Source: Terriglobia bacterium (GTDB lineage Bacteria > Acidobacteriota > Terriglobia > Terriglobales > Acidobacteriaceae). Taken from it: a stretch of 64,000 nt of DNA. Below, piece by piece: positions 26,329 through 37,400 of the stretch. Made by a program: the position numbers and the translations under genes. Each line of letters begins with the position of its first letter. Positions within the stretch are counted from its first letter, which is position 1. Where the stretch lies: NCBI GenBank assembly GCA_020072585.1, contig JAIQGL010000003.1:225321-289320 (forward strand), given 5' to 3'. A model generated the notes under the pieces. It had not been told where the DNA came from. It worked only from the letters and a program-made list of their open reading frames with translations, and did not search any database.

Positions 26329-27729
26329 GTGTCGACCAAAGCACAGGAAGTGGTGAGTGGGGTAGCGTCAAAGTCTGAACCCGTCCGCATTCTTATCGCT
26401 GACGATCAGGCGGACGTTCGCGAGGCCCTGCGCCTGCTGCTTAAGGCGGAGGGCTATGGCACTGAAACCGTTAGCACTCCGGGGGCGGCCCTGGAGGCAG
26501 TGCAGAGCAACGAATTTGACGTCCTGTTAATGGACCTGAACTACCAGCGTGATACCACCTCAGGGCAGGAAGGCATTGATTTGCTCTCTCGCATGCAGAT
26601 GGCGGACAGCAAATTGCCGATTATCGTTATGACGGCTTGGGGCAGTGTAGAGCTGGCGGTTGAAGCCATGCGCCGGGGCGCACGCGACTTCATACAGAAG
26701 CCCTGGGACAACCACCGGCTCCTCAGCATCATTCGCACACAAGTGGATCTGTACCGCACCATGCGCCGGGCGGAACGGCTGGAAGCGGAAAACAGCCTGC
26801 TGCGTGCGCAGAACCGTCCTGTTTTTATTGCGGAATCAAAGGCCATGGAGCCGCTGCTGACTCTGTTGAGCCGCATTGGGCCAAGTGATGCCAACGTTCT
26901 GATTACAGGCGAACACGGCACCGGAAAAGAAGTCGTAGCGCTCACGCTGCACGCGCTCTCCTCACGCAGTGGTCGCCCCATGATCACGGTAAACACCGGC
27001 GGGTTGCCGGAAGGAACATTTGAAAGCGAGCTGTTTGGACATGTGAAGGGCGCGTTTACAGATGCCCGCGCTGATCGGGTTGGCCGTTTTGAACTTGCTG
27101 ACCGAGGCACGCTCTTCCTGGATGAAATTGCCAATGTTCCGCTCAAACAGCAGGCTAAGCTCCTGCGTGTGCTGGAAACCGGTGAGATGGAGCGTGTAGG
27201 TTCCTCCAAGACGCACAAGGTTGACGTTCGCGTGATCTCAGCCACCAATGCAGACCTGAAACTGGAATCGGCGGAAGGGAGGTTCCGCTCTGACTTGCTG
27301 TTTCGTCTCAACACCGTAGAACTGCCGATCCCGCCGCTGCGTGAACGCAAGGAGGATATCCCGCTGCTGGCGGCGCATTTTCTCAAGCTTTATTCACAGC
27401 GCTACCGCAAGCCGGTCAAGGGGCTTGATCCGTCGGCATTGCAGAAGATGCTGGACCATCCCTGGCCGGGAAACGTGCGCGAGCTGGACCACGCCACGGA
27501 GCGCGCTGTGCTGATGAGCGCCAGTGAGCAGATCCAGCCCGCCGATCTTGGCCTGGAAAGCGAGAAAACGGCTTCCGCCAGAATTGAGGATTTGAGCCTG
27601 GAAGAAGTTGAAAACCTATTGATCAAGAAGGCCCTGGCGCGCCATTCAGGTAATATCAGCCATGCTGCGGACGCGCTCGGTTTGAGCCGAAGCGCTCTTT
27701 ATCGCCGCATGCAAAAGTATGGCGTCTGA
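26329..27729 (+). CDS. Sigma-54-dependent response regulator (NtrC family)
   Basis: A 466-residue three-domain regulator. The receiver domain has acidic DD near residue 25, phosphoacceptor Asp69 in LLMDLNY, and Lys in IQKPWD. The AAA+ domain has Walker A GEHGTGKE (about 194-201), Walker B TLFLDEI and arginine fingers in RFRSDLLFRL. The C-terminus is a Fis-type HTH (HAADALGLSRSALYRRMQKYG). The sigma-54 contact loop reads GAFTDA (241-246) instead of GAFTGA. AGGAGA lies 5 bases before GTG 26329, which is preferred; ATG 26278 overlaps the ATPase stop. The histidine kinase gene overlaps its end. Confidence 0.9.
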   Translation: MSTKAQEVVSGVASKSEPVRILIADDQADVREALRLLLKAEGYGTETVSTPGAALEAVQSNEFDVLLMDLNYQRDTTSGQEGIDLLSRMQMADSKLPIIVMTAWGSVELAVEAMRRGARDFIQKPWDNHRLLSIIRTQVDLYRTMRRAERLEAENSLLRAQNRPVFIAESKAMEPLLTLLSRIGPSDANVLITGEHGTGKEVVALTLHALSSRSGRPMITVNTGGLPEGTFESELFGHVKGAFTDARADRVGRFELADRGTLFLDEIANVPLKQQAKLLRVLETGEMERVGSSKTHKVDVRVISATNADLKLESAEGRFRSDLLFRLNTVELPIPPLRERKEDIPLLAAHFLKLYSQRYRKPVKGLDPSALQKMLDHPWPGNVRELDHATERAVLMSASEQIQPADLGLESEKTASARIEDLSLEEVENLLIKKALARHSGNISHAADALGLSRSALYRRMQKYGV

Positions 27730-29125
27730 TCCGACCTATCAACCCGTTCGCGGCCCCGTCGCAAGAGCTCTGGACAAGCGGATCAAGCTGAATTTTGACA
27801 CGCGCATTCTTTTGATGACGCTGCTTATCAGCCTGCCCGGCGCCGTTGTTGCCGAACTGTTTCTCTGGCTGGGGAACCACTCCGTGGAGCTGAAGTGGAC
27901 GGTCACGTTGTTCATTGCGCTGGCCTGGATGATTGGCAGCTCCATGCTGCATGCGCAGGTCGTCCGGCCCATGCAGACGCTCTCCAACATGGTTGCCGCT
28001 ATCCGTGAAGAAGACTTTTCCTTCCGCTTGCGCGGAGCGGGGCGCGAAGATTCTCTGGCTGACCTGATCTATGAAATTAATTCGCTGGCCATGCGGTTGC
28101 AGCAACAGAAAGTCAGCGAGCTTGAAGCCACGGCACTCCTCAAGAAAGTCATGATGGAGATTGATGTGGCTGTGTTCACCTTTGACCAGCAGCAGCGCCT
28201 GCGCATTGTGAATCGTGCCGGTGAACAACTCATGGGCCGCATCGCTCCCCGTATGCTTGGCCTGACCGCTGAGGAGCTCGGGCTACAGGAATTTCTTCAG
28301 TCGCCCGGACCGCAGACCGTGCAGATGACGTTTCCCGGCAAGCATGGCCGCTGGGCCATCAGCCATACAGAATTCCGTGAGAACGGCGTGCCCCATCAAT
28401 TGCTGATCATCTCTGACCTGAGCCGTGCGTTGCGCGAAGAAGAGCGCCAGGCCTGGCAACGGCTGATCCGCGTTCTGGGCCATGAGCTGAACAACTCGCT
28501 AGCGCCGATCAAGTCGATCGCCGGCACTCTGGGCTCTCTTACCGGGCGTGCTGCTCTGCCTGAAGACGTTGCCCAGGACATGCAGCAGGGGCTGCGTGTG
28601 ATTGAGAACCGCGTTGAATCGCTTAATCGCTTTATGCAGGCTTACACACGCCTGGCGCGAATGCCAGCTCCCACTCGAGGGCGGCTCGATATCGGTCCGC
28701 TGGTGCAGCGTGCCGCGTCACTTGAGCGGCGCTTGCCGGTAAAAACGCTGGAAGGCCCTCCGGTGACCATTGATGCCGATCCCGATCAGATTGAGCAAGT
28801 GCTGATCAACCTGATCCGCAACGCCGTGGACGCTTCGCTTGATCCCGCGTTAAAACATCCTGGCTCGGTTGAGATCGGTTGGCGCACTAATGCGCGCAGC
28901 GTGGAGGTATTTATTCTGGACGAAGGCCCCGGTCTTCTTAACAGCGACAATCTTTTTGTGCCGTTCTTCACCACCAAGCATGGCGGTAGCGGGATCGGAC
29001 TGATTCTGAGCCGCCAGATTGCTGAAGCCCACGGCGGCGTGCTCCAGCTCACCAATCGCTCTGACCGGACTGGCTGCGAGGCCGTGCTTGCGTTGCCGAT
29101 TACTTACGATGCAGCGTTCGGTTAG
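27719..29125 (+). CDS. Sensor histidine kinase, NtrY-like
   Basis: A 468-residue membrane kinase. Two N-terminal helices (TRILLMTLLISLPGAVVAEL; WTVTLFIALAWMIGSSML) enclose almost no periplasmic loop. A HAMP linker follows (RPMQTLSNMVAAIREED), then a PAS-like region (MMEIDVAVFTFDQQQRLRIV). The H-box is GHELNNSLAPIKSIAGTL. The HATPase domain has the N-box LINLIRNAVDA, DEGPGL and GGSGIGLIL. The NNSLAPI type of H-box is typical of NtrY-like kinases. It overlaps the regulator gene by 11 bases, so the two form a cognate pair. With no sizeable sensor domain, the signal may be intramembrane or cytoplasmic. Confidence 0.9.
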   Translation: MASDPTYQPVRGPVARALDKRIKLNFDTRILLMTLLISLPGAVVAELFLWLGNHSVELKWTVTLFIALAWMIGSSMLHAQVVRPMQTLSNMVAAIREEDFSFRLRGAGREDSLADLIYEINSLAMRLQQQKVSELEATALLKKVMMEIDVAVFTFDQQQRLRIVNRAGEQLMGRIAPRMLGLTAEELGLQEFLQSPGPQTVQMTFPGKHGRWAISHTEFRENGVPHQLLIISDLSRALREEERQAWQRLIRVLGHELNNSLAPIKSIAGTLGSLTGRAALPEDVAQDMQQGLRVIENRVESLNRFMQAYTRLARMPAPTRGRLDIGPLVQRAASLERRLPVKTLEGPPVTIDADPDQIEQVLINLIRNAVDASLDPALKHPGSVEIGWRTNARSVEVFILDEGPGLLNSDNLFVPFFTTKHGGSGIGLILSRQIAEAHGGVLQLTNRSDRTGCEAVLALPITYDAAFG

Positions 29126-29175
29126 ACTTCGAGCAGACCCGGTCTTTCCTTGCCTCGACTGAGATTCTCAACGCC

Positions 29176-31639
29176 TCACTCCGTGCGCAATGCCAACATG
29201 GGCTCCGTGTTCGCTGCTCTCCGCGCCGGAATCACAGCGGCAACAAATGCCGCGGCCGCAAGCACGATTGTAGTGATTGTTAAAACCAGAGGATCATAAG
29301 GCTTGACTCCAAAGAGCTGGCTGGCCATCACGCGGCCACCGAAAATTGTGACTGGAATGCCGATGGCCAGACCGATGCCAACCTGGAGAAACGCGCCGCG
29401 CAAAACCATTCCGAGCATGTTCATGCGGTCGGCGCCAAGGGCCATGCGGATGCCGATTTCGCTCGTCCTGCGCTCAACGGAATAGGATGTAACTCCATAA
29501 AGCCCAATCGAAGCCAGGATCAACGCCAGGATGCCAAAAAACGATGTTAGTTTCGCGATCATCGCCTGTTGCATGAAATTTGCCTTCACCTGGCTGGCAA
29601 AGCTTTGGAAATCAACCACAGCCAGGTCGGGATTGATCTGTGAGAGCACCCGGCGAAGCTGCACCTCAAGCCCCATGACTTCACCGCGCGTCTGTATTTC
29701 AATGGCATTCAAGTACCTGGACCGATCTTCAAATTGCAGGTAACGCGGGTCGTCATTGATATGAGCGCTCTGGCCCTCGGCCAGGAAGTACATAGGACGC
29801 ATCTTGCTCGTCGCGCCCCAGTAATTCGTATCTTCTGTTACTCCTACAATCTCAAACGCGCCCGCATGCTTCAGATCGTCACTGAAGTGTTTTCCGATGG
29901 CATTACCATCCTTGAAATATTTCTGCTCAAAGAAGCGGTTTACCACGGCGACTGTGCGTGTCGTCGGGGTATCCTGCTCATTGTTGGCACGGCCTTTGAT
30001 GATCCTGGTGCCGATGGTGTCAAAATACCCTGGGCTCACGCGCAGCCATGAGGCGCCATGGTCAGGAGTTCCTGGCGGCGGTGGCGGTTCGCCTTCAAGA
30101 TAAACGCCTTCGCCCCAGTTGTCTCCCTCCATGGGACTGTAGAGAGAAAAACTGACCTGCTGAATGCCGGGAATAGCGCTCAAATTGTCATGAAGTTGAC
30201 GGTAAAGAGGCTCCAGCTTATCTGGCTTGTATCCGGCCATCTGCGGATCGATATGCAGGATGTAACGGTTCGTGGTGTCGAAGCCGAAGTTCCGATGTTG
30301 CATGTTATTCAAGCTGCGCGTGAGCAGGCCCGCCGCGCACAGCAACACCAGCGAAAGAGCCGCCTGCACCACCACCAGCGATTTCTGTCCCCAGGTGCCT
30401 TTGCGTCCCGTGGAGCGGCCTGCGCCGCGTAGTGCTTCAGCGGGATTTGCATTCGCCGTCATCCATGCAGGCGCAATGCCAAACAAGATGCCGGTCAGGA
30501 ATGAAACAGCAAAAGCAAAGGCCAGCACCGGCAGTGACGGCGTGGCATGGATGGGCACATAATCATTTCCAAAGGCCAGGCGCAGAATCATGCTGGTGCC
30601 GGCGAAGGCAATGGCGATCCCGGCTACACCGCCCATCATGGCCAGCACCACGCTTTCCGTCAGGGCCTGGCTTACCAGCGTGCTGCGTGGAGCCCCCAAC
30701 GCAGCCCGAACGGAAATCTGTTGTTTGCGCGTAGTCGCCCTTACGAGCATCAGGTTCGCCAAATTGGCGCAGGCAATGAGCAGCACAAAGGCGGAAACCC
30801 ACATCAGCAGGTGCAGCCCGTCCTGGTATTCATCGCGCATCCTCTGCACGCCGCCTCCGCCGGGAGAAAAGTGCAGGGTTTGTTTGGCAACCAGAGGCTT
30901 GGATCGCTCTTCCACCTTGCTCTCCGGGCTTAGCAAAAACTGCCGCAACTCCACCTGCATCTGCGCTTCCATGGGCCGGTTCAATCACAGGCTCGGTGGA
31001 CAACGGCAGCCAGAACGAAGGCGGATTGCTCTGCACCCGGTCACCAAAGAAGCCGGGCGGGGCAATGCCCACCACCGTTACCGGCTGCGAGTTGATGACA
31101 AACCCAGTTCCCACAACGGACCGGTCTCCACCGAACTTTTCCTGCCAGGTGCGGAAGCTCATCACCGCCACCGTCGGCGCGCCTTTATTGTCGTCCTCAG
31201 GAGAAATCATTCGCCCGGCATAGGCGGGAATTCCAAAGGTGGAAAAATAGTTCCCTGAAACAAATTCGCCCCGATAGGATTCAGACGGCTTGTTGCTTCC
31301 ACCCCAGCGAACTCCCATCAGGCTATTTCCGGCCTGCATGGCCGCCAGATCCTCGAAGCCCGGGGTGTGTTCTTTAAACTGCTTGTACTGCTCAAAGGAG
31401 AAAAGGGACCAGTTATCCTGCAGCCCGCCGTTAATGCAGCAGTTTTCCTCATTGCCCACGCGCACAAGCTGCTCCGGCCTGGCGACCGGCAGCGATTTCA
31501 GCAGCACCGCATGCACCAGCGTAAAGATCGCCGTTGTCGCACCGATACCGAGCGCCAGTGTCAAGATCGCAGTTGCTGTAAATCCAGGAGCTTTCCTGAA
31601 CTGCCGCAACGCATAACGAACGTGCTCCAGAACCTGCAT
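29176..31639 (-). pseudogene. MacB/ADOP-type ABC permease, frameshifted
   Basis: Two frames cover one permease. The N-terminal part (from ATG 31639) has the ADOP start [20 protein letters not shown] and a MacB-like periplasmic region ending near FWLPLSTEPVIE. The C-terminal part restarts at MEAQMQVELRQFLLS in another frame and runs through the FtsX-type helices to MLALRTE at 29176. A TGA lies just upstream of the second frame's first codon (TTG 30984). In related proteins some 30-40 residues separate these points, so a deletion near 30950-30984 with frame change is likely. A split, two-polypeptide permease is less probable. It is on the opposite strand to the ATPase operon and convergent with it. 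Confidence 0.78.
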
Positions 31640-32035
31640 TTCGATTTTGTTCCTCCTGGTTTTGACCTTGCGCTTTGAATCACTTGCCAGACGTTCCGCC
31701 CGGGTTTACTTGTGCTCACTAGTTCAATTCCGGCACGTCTTTGGGGACATGTGTCTAAACCAATCTTTCCGGTAGCCCTGTTTGAACGAAGAAAGCCTTA
31801 ACACCCCGGCCCACATGTCCATCTGAGACGTATATACGGTCCCTGGAGAAAAAGGTTTCCAAGTTTTGTGCACATTTTCGGTTGATATTATTTTTTGAAG
31901 GGCTGGATGGGCCTCCCCCACGGACAATTGTCGAGCCCTGGCAAATAAAGATTGGGGACTTGTCGATCTGGCTCCCCGTTGTTCGACATCAATGTAGAGG
32001 CTGGACATTTCGTCCTTGAAAGGAGACAGATAACA
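31640..32035. other. 396-base intergenic region with an ECF-type promoter
   Basis: No gene is seen. The left part is the upstream region of the broken permease (minus strand). The right part holds the promoter-like element described at 31961-31987 and AGGAGA before the first YCII gene. Confidence 0.5.
31961..31987 (+). promoter_or_regulatory. Candidate ECF42 promoter for the first YCII gene
   Basis: TGTCGAT (31961-31967), 13 bases, then GTTCGAC (31981-31987). The same pair of boxes occurs before the second YCII gene. TGTCGA at -35 and CGAC-like sequence at -10 is, to my knowledge, the published ECF42 consensus. Confidence 0.65.
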
Positions 32036-32464
32036 ATGCGATGCATGGTGATCGTCAAGGCCACCAAGGATTCGGAGGCAGGTATTATGCCGAAGGAGAA
32101 GCTGCTTGCCGAAATGGGGAAGTTCAATGAAGAGCTGGTGAAAGCCGGCATATTGCTGGCAGGCGAAGGCCTCCAGCCTAGCTCCAAAGGCAAGCGCGTC
32201 CGGTTCTCAGGAGAAAAGCGGACCGTGATCGACGGGCCTTTCACTGAAACCAAGGAGTTGATTGCCGGCTTCTGGCTATGGCAGGTACGGTCAATGGATG
32301 AGGCTGTCGAGTGGGTCAAACGCTGCCCCAATCCACATGAGGGGGAAGCCGAGATTGAGATTCGCCAGGTATTTGAAGCAGAAGACTTTGGCTCCGAACT
32401 TACTCCTGAGCTCAGGAAGCAGGAGGAAAGATTATGCTCCCAGTCAACCGCAAAGAAACGGTAA
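32036..32464 (+). CDS. YCII/DGPF-domain protein
   Basis: A 142-residue cytoplasmic protein of the YCII-related (DGPF) family. The name motif is present as DGPFTETKELIAGFWLWQV, with MRCMVIVKATKDSEAG at the start and the conserved E-x-E-I-R-Q-V-F near the end. The family has a dimeric ferredoxin-like fold of unknown activity and is the regular genomic partner of ECF42 sigma factors. AGGAGA lies upstream of the ATG at 32036; the frame open further upstream has no ribosome site. The C-terminal 25 residues are an extension not seen in the neighbour. Confidence 0.88.
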   Translation: MRCMVIVKATKDSEAGIMPKEKLLAEMGKFNEELVKAGILLAGEGLQPSSKGKRVRFSGEKRTVIDGPFTETKELIAGFWLWQVRSMDEAVEWVKRCPNPHEGEAEIEIRQVFEAEDFGSELTPELRKQEERLCSQSTAKKR

Positions 32465-32494
32465 TTGTGACACGACGAAAAAATTTGTCTTTCG

Positions 32495-32522
32495 TGTCGA
32501 TTTTGCTGCCCCTTCGTTCGAC
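32495..32522 (+). promoter_or_regulatory. Candidate ECF42 promoter for the second YCII gene
   Basis: TGTCGAT (32495-32501), 14 bases, then GTTCGAC (32516-32522), followed by GTATAGATAG. It matches the element before the first YCII gene in both boxes and nearly in spacing. Confidence 0.68.
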
Positions 32523-32603
32523 GTATAGATAGAGCCAGGGTCCGGATGAGCAAGACAATCCGAAGAGCTGGCTTACAGCCCAAATAAATAAGGAGATGGA
32601 ACG

Positions 32604-32978
32604 ATGCGATTCATGATGATAGTCAAGCACGCCGAGAATCAGGGGATGCCTCCCAAGGAATTGATGGATGCGATTGCGAAGCTCGCTGAAGAGCAAACCA
32701 AAACCGGCACAATGCTCGGAAGCGGGGGACTGGGCCCAACCTCGCTGGGCGCCCGCGTACGGCTTTCCGGGGGCAAGGTGACCGCGACAGATGGGCCGTT
32801 CACGGAGGCCAAGGAAGTCATTGGCGGTTATGCGCAATTTGAATTGAAATCGAAGGAAGAGGCGCTGGAATCGGCGGTCCGATTCATGGAGCTTCACAAA
32901 AAACACTGGCCGGGGTGGGAAGGTGAGACTGAGGTCCGCCAAATGTACGGTCCGGACGATTTCCCTTGCAAGACATAG
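32604..32978 (+). CDS. YCII/DGPF-domain protein, second copy
   Basis: A 124-residue YCII-family protein, paralogous to the gene at 32036. It starts MRFMMIVKHAENQG, carries DGPFTEAKEVIGGYAQFEL and ends with EVRQMYGPDDF. AAGGAGATGG lies 5-8 bases before the ATG. It has its own ECF-type promoter and lies between the first YCII gene and the sigma factor gene. Its function is likely the same as the paralogue's: a small dimeric protein of unknown activity within the ECF42 regulon. Confidence 0.88.
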   Translation: MRFMMIVKHAENQGMPPKELMDAIAKLAEEQTKTGTMLGSGGLGPTSLGARVRLSGGKVTATDGPFTEAKEVIGGYAQFELKSKEEALESAVRFMELHKKHWPGWEGETEVRQMYGPDDFPCKT

Positions 32979-33116
32979 GGAAGATCGCGAGTAGAGCGAA
33001 GCGGTAAAGCACTACTCAGACCATGGGGCGTCGAATATGTAAAGAAATAAGTGAAGCCATGGGATAGAGTGTTGCGGCCTTGCGCTGACATGGCAAAAAT
33101 GGTGTGATCAGTAGGC

Positions 33117-34445
33117 ATGCAAGCTACTGATACACATCGCGCGATTGACGCCGTCTGGAGGATTGAATCACCCAGGCTCATTGCCAGCCTCACGCGGATT
33201 GTGCGCGATATCGGCTTTGCCGAAGATCTCGCACAGGATGCTCTTGTTGCCGCGCTTGAGCAATGGCCGAAGTCGGGCGTGCCGGACAATCCGGGCGCCT
33301 GGCTCATGGCCACCGCCAAACACCGTGCTATTGACCACTTCCGCCGCAGCACGCGCCTTGAACGCAAGCATGCAGAGATTGGTCGTGAGCTTGAGGCCCT
33401 GGAGATGGCTGTGCCGGATCTCGAAGCCGCGCTCAATGACAATGTGGGCGATGACCTGTTGCGGCTCGTCTTTATTTCCTGCCATCCCGTTCTCTCCACT
33501 GAAGCCCGGGTTGCGCTCACGCTCCGCCTGCTAGGAGGCCTGACCACCGAGGAGATTGCACGTGCGTTCCTTGTCGCCGAGCCGACGATCGCCCAGCGCA
33601 TCGTCCGGGCAAAACGCACCCTTGCCGAAAAGCATGTTCCCTTTGAGGTTCCGCGCGGAGCTGAACTTGCTGCACGTCTGTCGTCTGTTCTTGAGGTCAT
33701 CTACCTGGTCTTTAATGAAGGTTACGCTGCTACTGCCGGTGACGATTGGCTCCGGCCCGCGCTCTGTGAAGAGGCGCTGCGTCTGGGGCGCATCCTGGCC
33801 GAACTGGCTCCGCACGAACCCGAGGTGCACGGCCTTGTTGCCCTGATGGAGATTCAGGCATCGCGCGCGCGGGCGCGTGTGGGCCCTTCGGGAGAGCCTA
33901 TCCTCCTCTTTGATCAAAACCGCGCGCACTGGGACCAGCTTCTGATTCATCGCGGACTCGCCGCCCTGGACCGCGCAGAGAAGCTTCATGCAGAGGGGCT
34001 TCGCGCAGAAAAGCCGGGTGCAGAAGAGTCTGGCAACAGCTCCGGCTCGTATGCACTCCAGGCTGCCATCGCTGCCTGCCATGCCCGAGCGCGCACACCT
34101 GAGGAAACTGACTGGCCTCGCATTGTCACGCTCTATGCGGCACTCGGCCAGCTCATGCCGTCTCCAGTTGTGGAATTGAATCGCGCTGTTGCGGTTGCAA
34201 TGGCTGACGGACCGGCGGCCGGGCTTGCAATCGTTGATGCGCTGATTGCGGAACAATCACTTGAGAAGTACCACCTGTTGCCCAGTGTGCGTGGCGATCT
34301 CCTCCATAAGCTGGGCCGTTTTAATGAAGCCCGCGCAGAGTTCGAGCGCGCGGCATCACTAACGCGCAACTCCAGGGAACAAGAGCTGCTCCTTAAACGC
34401 GCCCTGGAGTGCGTGGGGCGTTCAACAACGCCGGGACCTGAATAG
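33117..34445 (+). CDS. ECF42-type RNA polymerase sigma factor with C-terminal extension
   Basis: A 442-residue sigma factor, more than twice the usual ECF length. Residues about 10-90 are sigma region 2 (IGFAEDLAQDALVAALEQWP; NPGAWLMATAKHRAIDHFRR). Region 4 lies at about 125-175 (TLRLLGGLTTEEIARAFLV; IAQRIVRAKRTLAE). The remaining 260 residues are a helical TPR-like domain characteristic of the ECF42 group, with the conserved LVFNEGYAA and DWPRIVTLYAALGQLMPSPV. There is no linked anti-sigma factor; in this group the extension replaces it. Gene order (YCII, YCII, sigma) is the standard ECF42 neighbourhood. Confidence 0.92.
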   Translation: MQATDTHRAIDAVWRIESPRLIASLTRIVRDIGFAEDLAQDALVAALEQWPKSGVPDNPGAWLMATAKHRAIDHFRRSTRLERKHAEIGRELEALEMAVPDLEAALNDNVGDDLLRLVFISCHPVLSTEARVALTLRLLGGLTTEEIARAFLVAEPTIAQRIVRAKRTLAEKHVPFEVPRGAELAARLSSVLEVIYLVFNEGYAATAGDDWLRPALCEEALRLGRILAELAPHEPEVHGLVALMEIQASRARARVGPSGEPILLFDQNRAHWDQLLIHRGLAALDRAEKLHAEGLRAEKPGAEESGNSSGSYALQAAIAACHARARTPEETDWPRIVTLYAALGQLMPSPVVELNRAVAVAMADGPAAGLAIVDALIAEQSLEKYHLLPSVRGDLLHKLGRFNEARAEFERAASLTRNSREQELLLKRALECVGRSTTPGPE

Positions 34446-34462
34446 TAGAAGACATCTGTCAC

Positions 34463-37400
34463 CTACTGTATTGCACGTGCCGCCTGATTTTTCCCAACGC
34501 TGGTACCACTCAGCAGCGTGACATTTTTTGTATTGTCATCAGGCACGCGGTCAATGAGCAAGGCAAACGGGTCCACACCAGCTTTTTCCGGCAATGAATC
34601 AGTCACAAAAGTAAATTGTGAATCTTTCTGCGTGATGTGAATGCGCTGGCGGTAGAGCGTATCACCATATTTTTTGTTTTTCGCGGGCCGGGCGAACGCG
34701 CCAATGTCGATGTAGTCGTTTACCGGCACCTCTGTTTCATTGCCCTTGGCGTCAGCTTTGTATTTATGAGTTTCCACTTTAAGGGTCACATCATATTTGC
34801 CGTCAGCGCGCTTCTGAGCACTTGCGTCAAGCGTGCGGTTGGAGAAGATCGTGATGTCCTCAAACAGGTCCTTGATAAGGTATTGCAGGTCGGCCGGTGT
34901 CTGCTCTTTGAGCGCATCTACCAGAGCGTATGATGTGGGATACGGCGGCTGCGCGTAAGCATATTGCGCGATCACCTTGCGCAGCGCCCGATTGACCGCC
35001 TCTTCACCAATCATCTCTTTAAGGTAGTAAAGCACCACGCTCCCTTTGCGATAGTGAATGTAGCCCTGGTTCGCCTCAACCGTCAGCAGCGGCCGTTCCT
35101 TGAGCCGTTCCGCGCCGCGTGACCGCAGATAGTTGTCCATTTCATATTTAAGGAATTTGCGCATGGTATCGCGCCCATATTCTTTTTCCATCACCATCAG
35201 GGCCGAATACTGGGCCATGGTTTCAGAAAGCAGCGTGGCCCCTTCCATGTTGGCTCCAATCACCTGGTGCGCCCACCATTGGTGTCCCATTTCGTGGGCC
35301 ACTACATAAAAGACGAAGTCGATATCGTCCGGCTTATTGATGTTGGCGATAAAGCCAATCGCTTCTGAGTATGGCATTGTGCCAGGGAACGCTTGCGCAA
35401 AACGGGCCACGCGCGGAAACTCAATGATGCGGGCTTCCTTATGGAAATAGGGGCCAAAATTTTTCGTGTAATAGTCCAGCGACTTCTTAAGGGAGTTCAT
35501 CATGCGCGGGACGTTCCAGGGATGCTGCCGGTCGTAATAGACCTCCAGTTTGATCCCGTTCCACTCCTCGCGCGCCACTTCATACCGAGCGGACATGAAG
35601 GAGTAAAAATTAAGAGACTGGTGGTCAAGCTTATATTCAAAGAAGCGGCGGCCATTCTCCTGCCATTCCCGCAGCAGAGAACCCGGCGCGATGGCCACCT
35701 GATCAGCAGAGGTGCTGATGACCGTCTGCACGTCCACCCAATCGGAATGGCCGCCTAAATAGGTCTCGCGGCAATTGTCCGTGCAGTTGCGTTCGAGCGG
35801 AGGCATGCGGTCGATCTCTTTCAATCCGAATTTCTTGCGGTCATTCGGGTCCGCGAGCTGGCGCTGAGACTGATAGCCGACGATCGGTCCAATGGTGTTG
35901 TTGAAGAAAGTCCCATTCTGTACGAGCTCAACCGTGCTCAGATCATTCTCAAAACCGCGGTTCCTGCTTTTCACCGTGAAGTGCATGGTACGGGTTTCAT
36001 TGGGTTGCAAGGGCGAATCGAATTTGTAGATCCGATAGTAAAGTTTTTGGTCGTCCTTGCTGAGAGAAGCGCCTGGGATTTCGATTTCGGTTACATAGTT
36101 GGGATCGATGGTGAAATGGATTTCCTCAAGTGGCTGTGCAAGCGGGTTCTGGATCGCCTGTTCCCCGCGCATCACGATGTTGCGCGACTCGGGATATACC
36201 TCAATGGCGTACTTGACGCTACGGACGCGTGGCTGAGGTTTTTTCTCATACTGCTTGTACGCTTTCTCGTATTCGGCTTGCCGCCGCTGTAATGTTTTTG
36301 GTCCAACAACCCGGTTCACAACCGCTGTGTTGTACCAGATCCAGCCGCCGGTTGAAGCGAATGCCAGCAGGCAGAGAAGGGTGGCGGATACCCATCCGCC
36401 GTGAAAACGCTGGGCTGCATTGCGGCGCCTTCCGGCCCAGCGGTCCTGTTTGCCCCGAGGCCAGAACATCACCGTTAAAATCGCCAGCAATCCGCAGAAA
36501 AGAAGCCAATAGAGCGTGTACCAGCTCCATGCTGCACGATAAGGAGCGTCACCAAACATGTCTGAGTGGACCACGTTCGGTGTGCCAGCAAACTGAACCA
36601 GGTTGGTGGCAACGTTCAACGGCCCCCACATGAATGTGTTTCCAGCCAGGAAAACAATATAAAAGAAATAACCGAGGTATTTATTTGGTGAAAGCGCATG
36701 AATGAAAAAAGCCAATACGCCCAGACACAAAAAAGCTGAGGCATCGCGAATCAGTAGTTCATACAGATACAGACCAATCTGGTAGCGGTGGTAGCCATGC
36801 CACGCTTGTACGGCAATGCCGCCCAGCAGGGCTGCCGTTTGCATGAGCATCACCATCAGGATTAACGTGAGCAAACGTGACGAAAGAGAGATCCACTCAG
36901 GCGTTGGTGTGGAGTCTGCAATCTCGTCCATGCGTTCATCACGGTCCTTCCAGACCAGCACGCCGGCATAGTAGGTAATCACAATTACCACAAACAAATA
37001 CAGCGTGCCTCGTATAAGGTCCAGGACCCAGTACGTGACGGGAAGAGTGTGATTACCGTAACCTTCGGTGGCATTAAGGGCTATGCTGGGAATGCAATTC
37101 AAGAGTGATGCTACAGCGATTACGATGAAGAATGTGCTCCGCGTCATTCCCAGGAAGTGGATCTTGAACGAACCCCAGAATTTTGGCCAGAGTGAGTCGT
37201 GTAACTGCGGACGAATCAGCGTGACTGGTGGGGCAGGCTCGGCCAAAAGCGCCTGCAATCCGTCATCCAACACTGCTTTGGTCTTGGTGCGCCTTTCAGC
37301 AAAGCTGAAGCGTGAATAGGCGGCCGCAAAAACCAGACATCCGGCGCCTATCCATATAAGACGGTTCCATAACAACAGCCCATCAAAGCCAACGGAGAGG

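Noticed and set aside
26541..27386. 281-codon minus-strand frame
   Set aside because: Antisense to the NtrC-type regulator, whose motifs are unambiguous.
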